Assembly (NCBI RefSeq): GCF_000018325.1
Contig: NC_009922.1
Coordinates: 1,488,001 to 1,552,000, forward strand
DNA: 64,000 bases
DNA from: Alkaliphilus oremlandii OhILAs
GTDB lineage: Bacteria; Bacillota; Clostridia; Peptostreptococcales; Natronincolaceae
Direction of reading: 5' to 3'
Positions 15,723 to 24,940 of the stretch are shown here, piece by piece; within the stretch, counting starts at the first letter, position 1, and each line of letters opens with the position of its first letter. A program made the position numbers and the translations under genes. A model generated the notes under the pieces. That model made no database searches and was not told where the DNA came from. It worked only from the letters and a program-made list of their open reading frames with translations.

Positions 15723-17486
15723 ATGCAGAAAAGAATATTTGCTGTTTTTACATTAATCCTATTTGTAAGTACACTACTAACAGGATTCCTTTCGTTGAGT
15801 CTCATAACAGACAACTATACTAGAGAGCTGGAGGAACGATTAATTTCAAATGCACAATTAATTGAAAGCATCCTTATCGAAGATGGAAAGATTCATAATT
15901 CTTTAGAAATACAAAGACTCTCTAAAGAACTAGGGGAGAAAATAGAGTCTAGAATTACGATTATCGATGAATCAGGGGAGGTTTTAGGGGATACATTAGG
16001 CCATGATTTGCCTAGAGAAAATCATAAAGACCGACCAGAAATAGTAGAAGGATTTAGTGGGAGAATTGGAAAAACCATTCGGTATAGTGATACCACTCAC
16101 AAAGAAATGCTCTATGTGGCTGTTCCTGTGGAGACGGAGCAAGGAGCGTTATTTGTTATTAGGCTATCCATTGGTCTGGAAAAAATAAAGCATATGCATC
16201 ACCGCTTAATTTACTATATCGGATTTTCGATCTTAGTCAGTTTATTCTCTGCACTATTATTGGGATATCGATTCATCGGAAGATTGATGGACCCAATCAA
16301 GCAGATCATAGAGGCGTCCATGAAAATTTCCAGTGGCAACTTTGAGCGGAGGGTTAAAATCCAATCGGATGATGAAATTGGGGAATTAGCCGTTAACTTT
16401 AATCATATGGCCGATCATCTTGAGAGCACCATCCTTCAGTTATCTGATAGTAATACGAAATTTAAAGCCTTATTAACCAGTATGGTAAATCCAATTATCG
16501 CCATTGATACCAATCGGCATATTATACTATTCAATCAATCTGCAGAAAAACTCTTTAAGATCGATGCAAAAGATGCTCTTGGCAGGGATGTTATTCAAAT
16601 TATAGAAGAAAATTATTTGGATAGACAACTGATTAAAGTTTTTACCACAGAGGAGGCAAATTTTGAAATCAGTATTAAAAGACCAGCAAAAAAGATACTG
16701 AGCATCAATGCAAACCCAATTCACTTGGAGCATGATCCAACTAGAATCATGGGAATTGTAGCAATTATGGAAGATGTTACAGAGATTAGAAGGCTAGAGA
16801 AAATGAGATCAGATTTCGTTACAAATGTTTCTCATGAGCTAAAAACCCCGTTGACTTCAATCAATGGTTTTGTTGAAACATTAAAAAGCGGTGCGGTCGA
16901 AGATCGAGATGTGGCAATGCGTTTTCTTGATATTATAGAGATTGAGACAGATCGGTTAAAGAGGTTAATTAATGATATCCTAACCCTTTCAGAAATCGAA
17001 AGTATGGAAACTAAATTTATAGTCAATGAAATTTTCCCAAGTGATACTTTAATGGAAGTTGTAGATTTTATTATACCTCTTGCAGACTCGAAGGAAATAG
17101 AGTTGTTTACAGATATTGATTCAGCCTTACCCAGTATATACGGCAATAGAGATTGGTTTAAGCAAATTGTGATCAATCTGCTGGACAATTCAATTAAATA
17201 TACGCCCATTGGCGGGAAGGTTGAATTAACTGCTTATACAAAAGATAACAATATCGTTCTTCACGTGAAGGACACTGGAATTGGAATCCCTAAAAAAGAC
17301 CTACCAAGATTGTTTGAAAGGTTTTATCGAGTAGATAAAGCTCGAAGCAGGAAAGTTGGTGGCACTGGATTAGGATTAGCCATTGTGAAATACATCGTTT
17401 TATCATTTAATGGAAAAATCAACGTGGACAGTGAAGAAGGAAATGGTACAGAATTTATTGTAACAATACCAATTACAAGCAGTTAG
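15723..17486 (+). CDS. PhoR/WalK-type sensor histidine kinase
   Basis: Partner kinase of the upstream regulator. The product of about 587 aa has an N-terminal membrane helix, an extracytoplasmic sensor of about 125 residues, a second helix, a HAMP segment (DPIKQIIEASMKISSGNFERRV), a PAS domain, the His box VSHELKTPLTSINGFVE, and an HATPase domain with NLLDNSIKYTP, DTGIGIP and GGTGLGLAIVK. I prefer ATG 15723, spaced from AGGTG (15712-15716); GTG 15714 is also in frame but lacks a ribosome site. A terminator follows, so the pair forms a two-gene unit with pgeF upstream. Confidence 0.9.
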   Translation: MQKRIFAVFTLILFVSTLLTGFLSLSLITDNYTRELEERLISNAQLIESILIEDGKIHNSLEIQRLSKELGEKIESRITIIDESGEVLGDTLGHDLPRENHKDRPEIVEGFSGRIGKTIRYSDTTHKEMLYVAVPVETEQGALFVIRLSIGLEKIKHMHHRLIYYIGFSILVSLFSALLLGYRFIGRLMDPIKQIIEASMKISSGNFERRVKIQSDDEIGELAVNFNHMADHLESTILQLSDSNTKFKALLTSMVNPIIAIDTNRHIILFNQSAEKLFKIDAKDALGRDVIQIIEENYLDRQLIKVFTTEEANFEISIKRPAKKILSINANPIHLEHDPTRIMGIVAIMEDVTEIRRLEKMRSDFVTNVSHELKTPLTSINGFVETLKSGAVEDRDVAMRFLDIIEIETDRLKRLINDILTLSEIESMETKFIVNEIFPSDTLMEVVDFIIPLADSKEIELFTDIDSALPSIYGNRDWFKQIVINLLDNSIKYTPIGGKVELTAYTKDNNIVLHVKDTGIGIPKKDLPRLFERFYRVDKARSRKVGGTGLGLAIVKYIVLSFNGKINVDSEEGNGTEFIVTIPITSS

Positions 17487-17510
17487 AAGATCGAATTTAT
17501 TATACAGATA

Positions 17511-17538
17511 AGATGCTCTTAAATGAGGCATCTTTTTT
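17511..17538 (+). terminator. Terminator after the histidine kinase gene
   Basis: AGATGC.TC pairs with GA.GCATCT with one bulged G, followed by seven T. Confidence 0.8.
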
Positions 17539-17561
17539 TGTGACGAAAATTACACCTTTTA

Positions 17562-17592
17562 GTATAGTTTAATTCTTGGAAGGGAAATATAA
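17562..17592 (+). promoter_or_regulatory. Candidate SigF-type promoter for the spoIIP unit
   Basis: GTATA (17562-17566), 16-base spacer, GGAAATATAA (17583-17592). This fits the forespore SigF pattern (GYWTA, about 16 bases, GG-A-rich -10). B. subtilis spoIIP is transcribed by SigE and SigF, so the location supports it. It lies about 80 bases before the first gene of the unit. Confidence 0.5.
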
Positions 17593-17673
17593 AATAACTG
17601 AAATAGTTAGATGCACACTAAAAATATAAGAAAACACAAGAAAATTTAATTATTTTCTCAAGGAGGAATTGAC

Positions 17674-18399
17674 ATGTCTGGAGGCATGATTTTATTAGTA
17701 GTGATAACTGTACTGATTTTAATGGGATTGGGTCATAGAGTCCTAGATCGATTGCGGCTCAGCGATAAGGCAGCTCTTGCCATACTCATAGCCATTGTTA
17801 TTTCAACAATATTTATACCTGATATCAATATCACAGATAAGGTATCTTTTAATGTTGGGGGCTTTATTATCCCCATGGCCTTAGCCATATACTTATTTGT
17901 AAAGGCAGAAACGGGGAAGGAAAAAATACGTTCTATTATTGGTGCTTTAGTTACAGGAGCTGTGGTATACCTCGTACAACGATACGTTCTGCCCAGTGAC
18001 CCAGAGGCAATGTACATCGATCCCAACTATGTATACCCTCTGATCGGTGGTATGATCGCCTATATTCTGGGAAGATCTAGACGTGGTGCGTTCATTGCCG
18101 GAGTGGTAGGCATTGTAATCAGTGACTTAATACAGTTGATTATAAATAATATGAATAACATTGCTGCACCTACCAGATTTGGAGGTGCTGGCGGAGTGGA
18201 CACAACATTTATGACAGGAGTATTGGCCGTATTGATTGCAGAAATCGTAGGAGAGACTAGAGAAAGGCTTCAAGGAGGAACAGCAAAGAAAAGATTACAC
18301 TTTGATAAAGGGCACTTTGTCAGTTCATTAGGTGAAAATAACAAGAAAAATAAAAATGAATTATATAAAACCAGAGGTGATAAAGATGACAAAAAATAG
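17674..18399 (+). CDS. DUF1614-like membrane protein upstream of spoIIP
   Basis: A 241-aa polytopic protein with about seven hydrophobic segments and a basic tail rich in Lys and Asn. Features such as GGFIIPMALAIYLFVKA, YPLIGGMIAYILGRSRRG and GGAGGVDTTFMTGVLAVLIAE match what I recall of DUF1614, often found beside spoIIP in Clostridia. The function is unknown. AAGGAGG precedes the ATG. Its end overlaps the spoIIP start by 14 bases, so the two are translationally coupled and likely expressed together in sporulation. Confidence 0.75.
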   Translation: MSGGMILLVVITVLILMGLGHRVLDRLRLSDKAALAILIAIVISTIFIPDINITDKVSFNVGGFIIPMALAIYLFVKAETGKEKIRSIIGALVTGAVVYLVQRYVLPSDPEAMYIDPNYVYPLIGGMIAYILGRSRRGAFIAGVVGIVISDLIQLIINNMNNIAAPTRFGGAGGVDTTFMTGVLAVLIAEIVGETRERLQGGTAKKRLHFDKGHFVSSLGENNKKNKNELYKTRGDKDDKK

Positions 18400-19588
18400 A
18401 TTTTTATTTTTTCTATTGATAATACTCATGGTGATGACCCAATTTGTATCTGCCGATGATTGGTATGATAAAAATGGAGGATATTATAAGGTGTATGATT
18501 CTAATACGAATAAGGTAATATTTGAAACCGCTAGGATCGTCAACAAAGGCGATCAGTATTTAAGTGGTGACAATAAAATGTATAAGGTGACCAAGGTCAA
18601 TAAGAAGAATAATACCGCTTATGCAGAATTTATGGAAGATGTAGTTCTACCGAAAGTAGATAAAGAAATGTTAACCAGCATAAAACAAGGATTATCGGAA
18701 GGTTTTTCCATAGATTCTCTATTGGCACAGGCAGGGAATAGCGGGAAGGAAGATAGGAAAGTAGGAATATACGCAACCCACAGTTCAGAGTCTTATGTGC
18801 CGACAGATGGTAGTGAAAGCATTGCAGACAATGGTGGAATATTTAAAGTAGCAGAAAAATTGAAGCAAGGATTTGAAAGCAATGGTGTAAATGCTATATT
18901 AGACAACACCTCTCATGATCCTCATGATGCGGGAGCCTATAAAAGATCTCGAAGAACTGCTCTGCAATTAATTAGAGAACAACAGCCAACCGCTATGATT
19001 GATGTTCATAGGGATGCTATTCCTGCAGAACAGTATCTTGTAGATATCGATGGAAATCCAGCTTCTAAAGTAAGACTAGTTGTTGGTCGAAGGAACCAGA
19101 ATTTTAAAGCAAATGAAGAAATGGCCATGAAAGTAAAAGCAGTAGCTGATGAAATGCATCCAGGCTTAATAAAGGATGTATTTTACGCAAAAGGAGATTA
19201 CAATCAAGACTTGACACCGAGAGCAATGCTTTTAGAGATGGGAACATATTTGCATACGAGAGAAAGAGCAGAGAAATCTGCTGGATATATTTCTGAAATA
19301 ATTACCACAGCTTTATTTGGTGGAACCTTTAAAGAAGAAAACAATGCAGGTGTCAATAAAGTAGAAGGGAACAAGCCTACAGGAACAGGAACTGTTAATA
19401 AAGCTCAGTCCATCAGCAAAAGTAATACCGGCTCTGGGACTGGTATTATGGCCGTATTAATTGTGGTTGTCCTTGGCGGAATTGGATTTATGTTTTTAAG
19501 CAGCGGTGGTAGAGAATGGAAATCTAAAATGTCCAACTTTAAACAGGAATTTGCGAATTTCTTGGGAAGAAAGAAAAACAAAAGATGA
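18386..19588 (+). CDS. spoIIP: SpoIIP, spore engulfment peptidoglycan hydrolase
   Basis: Amidase and endopeptidase of the DMP engulfment machine. ATG 18386 follows AGAGGTGAT; the 400-aa product begins with a signal-like hydrophobic stretch ending VSADD. The SpoIIP domain (about residues 120-320) shows IYATHSSESYVP, DNTSHDPHDAGAYKRSR, MIDVHRDAIP and MLLEMGTYLHTRERAE. Unlike the B. subtilis protein as I know it (N-terminal anchor), this one has a second hydrophobic segment close to the C-terminus (about residues 352-372) and a basic tail. Confidence 0.92.
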   Translation: MTKNRFLFFLLIILMVMTQFVSADDWYDKNGGYYKVYDSNTNKVIFETARIVNKGDQYLSGDNKMYKVTKVNKKNNTAYAEFMEDVVLPKVDKEMLTSIKQGLSEGFSIDSLLAQAGNSGKEDRKVGIYATHSSESYVPTDGSESIADNGGIFKVAEKLKQGFESNGVNAILDNTSHDPHDAGAYKRSRRTALQLIREQQPTAMIDVHRDAIPAEQYLVDIDGNPASKVRLVVGRRNQNFKANEEMAMKVKAVADEMHPGLIKDVFYAKGDYNQDLTPRAMLLEMGTYLHTRERAEKSAGYISEIITTALFGGTFKEENNAGVNKVEGNKPTGTGTVNKAQSISKSNTGSGTGIMAVLIVVVLGGIGFMFLSSGGREWKSKMSNFKQEFANFLGRKKNKR

Positions 19589-19625
19589 TTTTAAAAAAGT
19601 AAAAGTATCTGGAGAGAAGGATCCC

Positions 19626-19892
19626 ATGAAAATCATATATTTATATAGAAGGAACGCATATGCAGCTATTATGGCTGCATATGCACATTTAAAGCTAAAT
19701 GCACCGAAGAATCTTGACTATGTGAGAGAAAGCTATCGAAAAGAAGGCTATTTTTTTTATTTAGGGATGGACGAAGATTTCAATGAGGTGTATTTACTAT
19801 ATAGCGAAAGAAAGGGTCTAATTTTAACAAATCTATTACATGGATTTGCTGCCTTGTATCATCAAAATATTAAAATAATTGATTTAAACTAA
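19626..19892 (+). CDS. DUF3189-like small protein, first copy (short)
   Basis: An 88-aa protein starting MKIIYLYRRNAYAAIMAAYAHL. Start ATG 19626 follows GGAGAGAAGGA; a longer frame from 19506 would only translate the spoIIP end out of frame. It resembles the N-terminal half of the next gene (MKIIY, Ala/Ser-rich helix with a Leu, then an Asp/Glu segment), so I treat it as a shortened DUF3189 relative. The function is unknown; the position after spoIIP suggests sporulation. Confidence 0.65.
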   Translation: MKIIYLYRRNAYAAIMAAYAHLKLNAPKNLDYVRESYRKEGYFFYLGMDEDFNEVYLLYSERKGLILTNLLHGFAALYHQNIKIIDLN

Positions 19893-19919
19893 AATATAAG
19901 AGTAAGAAAGAGGGCATTC

Positions 19920-20375
19920 ATGAAAATAATATATAGCTGCTATGGTGGTGCTCATTCTTCAGTTGTGGCATCTGCAATTCACATGGGATATTTACCAATG
20001 GATAGAATTCCGAGAGACGAGGAGATCCTCAGTGTTCCATACTATGATCAATCTCCAAAGGAATATATCGGAACACCGCTATACGTGGGGACGGACGAAA
20101 AACTACGAGATATTTACATAGTTGGAATGGGTCCTTACCGAAGAGAATACACAGAGATCGCCTACAATTTTACTTATAGCCTATGTAATAGTGCCACTGG
20201 GGATATTAGAATCGTCAATGTAATTCCCTTATTAAATTTTACGATTCGATTGGGTGGATTTCTTTCCCGTAGATTAGGATTGATCGGAATGGGAAGGCCC
20301 CTAACCGTAAAAGGGATTCAAAAAAATTATCCTCTTTTTATTGATTTAGTCCGTGATGTAAAAAGAAGATATTAA
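19920..20375 (+). CDS. DUF3189 family protein
   Basis: A 151-aa protein with the family start MKIIYSCYGGAHSSVVASAIH, a segment like a nucleotide- or cofactor-binding Gly-rich loop, and the middle motif PLYVGTDEKLRDIYIVGMGP. I place it in DUF3189, found in Clostridia often as tandem copies. No biochemical role is known to me. It starts 27 bases after the shorter relative and is followed by a separate promoter. Confidence 0.75.
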   Translation: MKIIYSCYGGAHSSVVASAIHMGYLPMDRIPRDEEILSVPYYDQSPKEYIGTPLYVGTDEKLRDIYIVGMGPYRREYTEIAYNFTYSLCNSATGDIRIVNVIPLLNFTIRLGGFLSRRLGLIGMGRPLTVKGIQKNYPLFIDLVRDVKRRY

Positions 20376-20426
20376 ATAAAAGGTTCGTAATACTTGACGC
20401 ATATTACAACAAAATGATAGTATTAT

Positions 20427-20455
20427 TTGATGTATAGAAAATATTATGGTATAAT
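20427..20455 (+). promoter_or_regulatory. SigA-type promoter of the DUF512-der-plsY-gpsA unit
   Basis: TTGATG (20427-20432), 17-base spacer, TATAAT (20450-20455), 42 bases before the TTG start of the DUF512 gene. Confidence 0.7.
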
Positions 20456-20497
20456 ATTAGTACCTAGTATTAAAACTAAGTAAAAGTAGGTGTAACA

Positions 20498-21856
20498 TTG
20501 AAAGAAGCTTGTATAAAAAATATAATCAGTAAAGTATACAGTGGGAGCATTGCAGAAGAAGTGGGCATCGAAGTGGGAGATGAACTGCTTAAAATAAACG
20601 GGCATGAAATAGAAGATATTATTGAATATAGATACTTTTTAACGGAAGAGTATTTAGAAGTAGAGATACTAAAAGTGGATGGAGAAAACTGGATTATAGA
20701 AATTGACAAGGAATACGATGAAGACTTGGGTATAGAGTTTGAAAACCCAATTATTGATCAAGCGAAGAGTTGTAGAAACAAATGTGTTTTTTGTTTTATT
20801 GATCAATTACCTCCAAATATGAGACAGAGCCTTTATTTCAAAGATGATGACTCTAGACTATCTTTTTTACAAGGAAACTATATTACTTTAACCAATATGA
20901 GTGAAGAGGATATCAATAAGATTGTTCAGTATAGAATCAGCCCAATCAATATATCTGTACATACAACCAACGGAGAGCTTAGAAAAAAGATGTTGAATAA
21001 CCGATTCGCAGGGAATATTCTCGAAATATTAAAGAAACTTGCGGAGAATCATATTCAAATGAATTGTCAAATCGTTCTCTGCCCAGATTTAAATGATAAA
21101 GAAGAACTGGACAATACCATTAGAGATCTAGGAAAGCTCAGTGCAAGTATCGGTAGTGTAGCTGTTGTACCGGTAGGGTTAACTGCTTATAGAGAAGGAT
21201 TATATGATATGAAACCTTTTCATAAGGAAACCGCAGCGAATACAATTGATCAAGTGGAAAAGTGGCAGAAAAAGTTTCAGTCCACAATTGGACGAAATCT
21301 TGTCCATGTTTCAGATGAATTCTATGTTCTAGCTCATCGGGATTTTCCACCATATGACAATTACGAAGGGTTCCCCCAGCTAGAAAACGGCGTAGGCTTA
21401 GCTACAAAGTTTAAACACGAATTTGATCAATACTTAAAAAAACTACCAATTCAATTAAAACAGCCGAAATCTATCACTGTAGTTACAGGCACTGCGGCAT
21501 GTCAGCTGATTACTAAAATGTGCCAAGATTTGATGAAGAAAATTAAAAATCTAAAAATCAATGTTGTTTGCGTAGAGAACAAGTTTTTCGGTGGGCACGT
21601 ATCCGTTAGTGGATTAACCACTGGACAAGATATCTATCATACATTGAAGGGTAAAGAACTAGGAGAAAAAATCTTTATTCCAGAGTCTATGATGAAATCT
21701 GGCGAAGAAGTTTTTCTAGACGATTATACCGTTACAAGATTGGAAGAAGACCTGGGCGTAGATATTCAGATCTGCGAAGTGGAGGGTAAAACATTTATTC
21801 GGAGGATGTTAAATTTAAAAGTAAATAATAAAATTAGGGGTGAAGTAAATGGCTAG
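20498..21856 (+). CDS. DUF512 protein with PDZ-like domain and radical-SAM-type Cys motif
   Basis: A 452-aa protein. Residues 5-60 read like a PDZ domain (SIAEEVGIEVGDELLKINGHEI). The motif CRNKCVFCFIDQLP, a C-x3-C-x2-C set at about residues 90-97, is typical of radical SAM [4Fe-4S] binding, and the C-terminal half matches DUF512. The family is widespread in Clostridia directly before der, and its reaction is unknown. The start is TTG 20498 after AGTAGGTG. It overlaps der by 8 bases, so the two are coupled. Confidence 0.85.
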   Translation: MKEACIKNIISKVYSGSIAEEVGIEVGDELLKINGHEIEDIIEYRYFLTEEYLEVEILKVDGENWIIEIDKEYDEDLGIEFENPIIDQAKSCRNKCVFCFIDQLPPNMRQSLYFKDDDSRLSFLQGNYITLTNMSEEDINKIVQYRISPINISVHTTNGELRKKMLNNRFAGNILEILKKLAENHIQMNCQIVLCPDLNDKEELDNTIRDLGKLSASIGSVAVVPVGLTAYREGLYDMKPFHKETAANTIDQVEKWQKKFQSTIGRNLVHVSDEFYVLAHRDFPPYDNYEGFPQLENGVGLATKFKHEFDQYLKKLPIQLKQPKSITVVTGTAACQLITKMCQDLMKKIKNLKINVVCVENKFFGGHVSVSGLTTGQDIYHTLKGKELGEKIFIPESMMKSGEEVFLDDYTVTRLEEDLGVDIQICEVEGKTFIRRMLNLKVNNKIRGEVNG

Positions 21857-23171
21857 ACCAATTGTTGCAGTTGTAGGACGACCAAATGTAGGGAAATCCA
21901 CTTTATTTAATAAAATTGCAGGAGAAAGAATTTCAATTGTAGAAAATAAACCGGGGGTAACCCGTGATCGAATCTATGCAGAAGCTGAATGGCTGAATTA
22001 CCAATTTACACTGATTGATACAGGGGGAATCGAACCGGAATCTGAAGAGATCATACCGGCTCAAATGAGAAGGCAAGCTGAATTGGCGATGGAAACTGCC
22101 AACGTAATCATATTCGTTGTAGACGGAAGAGAGGGTCTCACATCAGTGGATCGAGACGTTGCAGAGCTTCTTAGAAAAACAAAAAAACCTGTGATTGTAA
22201 CTTTAAACAAAGTAGATACGAGACATCAGTCTGAGCATTTTTATGAATTTTATGAGTTGGGCATGGGGGACCCGATTGAAATATCTGCTTCCTTAGGTCT
22301 CGGCATTGGGGATCTATTGGATGAAGTTGTAAAAAATTTCAATCCAGAGGATTATAATCAATATGATGATGACGTTATTAAAGTGGCGATGATCGGTAAG
22401 CCTAATGTGGGTAAATCTTCTTTGATCAATCGAATATTAGGAGAAGAAAGAGTTATTGTTAGTGATATTGCAGGTACTACAAGGGATGCCATCGATACGC
22501 CATTCACCGATGGGGATGACAGATATGTATTGATTGATACCGCAGGTATTCGAAGAAAAAGCCGTATAACAGAAAGTATAGAAAAATATAGTATTGTTCG
22601 TGCTATTGCTGCCGTAGAGAAGTCTGATGTCTGCCTTCTTGTCATTGATGCTTCAGAAGGTGTTACAGAGCAAGATAAAAAAATCGCAGGATATAGTCAT
22701 GAAAATGGAAAAGGTATGGTTATCGTTGTAAATAAGTGGGATATCATCGAGAAGGATAATCACACGATGAATGAATTTATTAAAGAAATACGAAACGAGC
22801 TGACTTATATCAGCTACGCACCGATTGTATTCGTATCAGCATTAACTGGGCAAAGAATGAATAAAATATTAGAAGAAGTAAAGCATGTATCCAATCAAAA
22901 TGCCATGAGAATTCCTACTGGGGCATTGAATGAAGTCATTGGAGAGGCCATATTGCTAAATCAGGCACCATCTGACAAAGGTAAGCGATTGAAGGTGTTC
23001 TACGCGACGCAGGCTTCTGTAAAACCACCGACTTTCATCTTGTTTATCAATGATAAAGAACTAATGCACTTCTCTTACTTGAGATACTTAGAAAATAAAA
23101 TTCGAGAGAACTTTGGTTTTGAAGGAACACCGATACGATTTATTTTACGAGAGAAAACAGGGAGGGATTAA
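21849..23171 (+). CDS. der: Der (EngA), ribosome assembly GTPase
   Basis: Double-GTPase needed for 50S subunit maturation. The 440-aa product has two G domains: the first with GRPNVGKSTLFN, DTGG and NKVD, the second with GKPNVGKSSLIN, DTAGIRRK and NKWD, then a KH-like C-terminal domain. Length is normal. It overlaps the end of the DUF512 gene, and plsY follows after 3 bases. Confidence 0.97.
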   Translation: MARPIVAVVGRPNVGKSTLFNKIAGERISIVENKPGVTRDRIYAEAEWLNYQFTLIDTGGIEPESEEIIPAQMRRQAELAMETANVIIFVVDGREGLTSVDRDVAELLRKTKKPVIVTLNKVDTRHQSEHFYEFYELGMGDPIEISASLGLGIGDLLDEVVKNFNPEDYNQYDDDVIKVAMIGKPNVGKSSLINRILGEERVIVSDIAGTTRDAIDTPFTDGDDRYVLIDTAGIRRKSRITESIEKYSIVRAIAAVEKSDVCLLVIDASEGVTEQDKKIAGYSHENGKGMVIVVNKWDIIEKDNHTMNEFIKEIRNELTYISYAPIVFVSALTGQRMNKILEEVKHVSNQNAMRIPTGALNEVIGEAILLNQAPSDKGKRLKVFYATQASVKPPTFILFINDKELMHFSYLRYLENKIRENFGFEGTPIRFILREKTGRD

Positions 23172-23174
23172 TCG

Positions 23175-23768
23175 ATGGGGGGCAATATTATTTTAATTAT
23201 AATTGCCTATTTTCTGGGGAATTTTTCAACATCGTATTTCGTTGGAAAGATATTTGCCCAAATTGACATCAGAGAGCATGGCAGCGGTAATGCCGGTTCT
23301 ACCAATGTCCTAAGAACCTTAGGTGTTAAAGCAGCAGCACTTACATTCCTAGGCGATCTAATCAAAGGAATTTTGGCCGTCTATTTAGGTAGCAAATTTG
23401 GCGGTAAGGACTTAGAAATCTTGTGTGCCGTAGCTGTAGTAATTGGACATAATTGGCCCATACTTCTAGGGTTTAAAGGAGGGAAAGGTATTGCAACGAC
23501 CATTGGTGTAATATTGGCTATAAAGCCCATCATTGCATTGATCTGTGTATCTTTTGGTATTCTTGTATTATATAAATTTAAATACGTTTCCTTAGCTTCT
23601 ATTTCTGCTATCAGTCTTTTACCTTTCGCTTTGATCGGTTATGGATTGCAACACTTTTTATTTGGACTCATTCTAGCTTTAATGGCCCTCTATCGACATC
23701 GAGAGAATATTAAAAGACTTTTAGCTGGTACTGAAAGAAAAATTGGAAAAGCATCAAAGGAAATATGA
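23175..23768 (+). CDS. plsY: PlsY, acyl-phosphate:glycerol-3-phosphate acyltransferase
   Basis: Membrane enzyme making lysophosphatidate, the first step of phospholipid synthesis. The 197-aa protein has about five membrane segments and the conserved motifs GSGNAGSTNVLRTLG, GHNWPILLGFKGGKGIATT and the C-terminal RHRENIKRLLAGTERKIG. Its role links to gpsA downstream, which supplies glycerol-3-phosphate. It is placed between der and gpsA as in many Clostridia and starts at ATG 23175. Confidence 0.95.
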   Translation: MGGNIILIIIAYFLGNFSTSYFVGKIFAQIDIREHGSGNAGSTNVLRTLGVKAAALTFLGDLIKGILAVYLGSKFGGKDLEILCAVAVVIGHNWPILLGFKGGKGIATTIGVILAIKPIIALICVSFGILVLYKFKYVSLASISAISLLPFALIGYGLQHFLFGLILALMALYRHRENIKRLLAGTERKIGKASKEI

Positions 23769-23781
23769 AGGAGAGTTTAAT

Positions 23782-24813
23782 ATGGAACATTCAAAGATTG
23801 CTGTTTTAGGTGCAGGTAGCTGGGGCACTGCGTTAAGTATAGTATTGTGCAGTAAAGGACATCACGTTAATCTATGGATGAGAAATGAAGAACAATATAA
23901 AGAAATGACAAATACGGGTAGAAGCCAAAAATATTTACCCGGTATAGACTTACCTAAGAATCTAAATATGTATTTGGATTTGGAAAAAGCCATGGTCGAT
24001 TCCGACGCCATATTAATATCCGTCTCCTCTCAAGCTGTGAGAGGAATCCTTAAAAAAATAAAACCCTACTTAAAGGGGCATGAAGTCATCATCAATGCTG
24101 CCAAGGGATTAGAAAAGGAAACCCATTTAAGAATTTCGGAAGTTGTGGCAGAAGAATTACCAGAAAATCCATTCGTTGTATTATCTGGCCCTTCCCATGC
24201 GGAGGAAGTGTCTAACAATATGCCAACTACAGTTGTTGTAGCTTCAAAAAGTAAAGAAATTGCAGAATTTGTTCAAGATTTATTCATAACATCTACTTTT
24301 AGAGTGTACACCAACCCAGATGTTATTGGTGTGGAGCTTGGCGGTTCATTAAAAAATGTCATTGCTTTCGGTGCTGGAATCGTTGATGGATTAGGATACG
24401 GTGATAATGCCAAGGCAGCTTTAATCACTAGAGGGATTAGCGAAATTGCAAGACTTGGTAATGTTATGGGGGCGGATATCTCTACCTTTGCAGGACTTTC
24501 GGGCATTGGAGATTTAATTGTAACCTGTACTAGCATGCATAGTAGGAATCGAAGGGCTGGAATTCTAATTGGGCAAGGACATACTTTAGAAGAAACCTTA
24601 AAGGAGATTGGTATGGTTGTTGAAGGCATAGCTACGACGAAAGTTGCCTATGAGCTGGCGCAGAAGTATGGGATTGAAATGCCAATTACACAGGAGATAT
24701 ATGATGTTATTTATAATGGTGGTAGCGCTAAGAATGCAGTACATAATTTAATGACCAGAAATCGTACCCATGAGATTGAAGAGGTCGTAAGTAATTCAAA
24801 TTTAAAATGGTAG
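23782..24813 (+). CDS. gpsA: GpsA, NAD(P)-dependent glycerol-3-phosphate dehydrogenase
   Basis: Reduces dihydroxyacetone phosphate to sn-glycerol 3-phosphate for phospholipids. ATG 23782 follows AAGGAGAG; an earlier in-frame ATG at 23743 lies inside plsY. The 343-aa product has the Rossmann loop GAGSWGTALS, AAKGLE, LSGPSHAEEV, and the catalytic region NVIAFGAGIVDGLGYGDNAKAALITRG. It ends inside a large terminator hairpin. Confidence 0.96.
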   Translation: MEHSKIAVLGAGSWGTALSIVLCSKGHHVNLWMRNEEQYKEMTNTGRSQKYLPGIDLPKNLNMYLDLEKAMVDSDAILISVSSQAVRGILKKIKPYLKGHEVIINAAKGLEKETHLRISEVVAEELPENPFVVLSGPSHAEEVSNNMPTTVVVASKSKEIAEFVQDLFITSTFRVYTNPDVIGVELGGSLKNVIAFGAGIVDGLGYGDNAKAALITRGISEIARLGNVMGADISTFAGLSGIGDLIVTCTSMHSRNRRAGILIGQGHTLEETLKEIGMVVEGIATTKVAYELAQKYGIEMPITQEIYDVIYNGGSAKNAVHNLMTRNRTHEIEEVVSNSNLKW

Positions 24814-24864
24814 CCTATAGAAAGAGGAAGGATTGATTTAGAATCCTTCCTTTTTCTATAGGCT
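24812..24864 (+). terminator. Long hairpin terminator overlapping the gpsA stop
   Basis: A 23-base left arm (24812-24834) pairs with 24842-24864 with one mismatch across a 7-base loop. The left arm starts inside the gpsA stop codon TAG. The T-rich part lies inside the right arm, so it may work as a bidirectional or protective hairpin as well as a terminator. Confidence 0.75.
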
Positions 24865-24940
24865 AAGGTTCTTTTTGGGGCAATTTTCTTCATTGAATGC
24901 CATCCATATAAAATAATCAAGGAATAAAGTGAAGGCAAAA

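Noticed and set aside
24865..24905. Possible third copy of repeat A after gpsA (AAGGTTCTTTTT...)
   Set aside because: Only one 12-base AT-rich block matches; the flanking blocks cannot be aligned.
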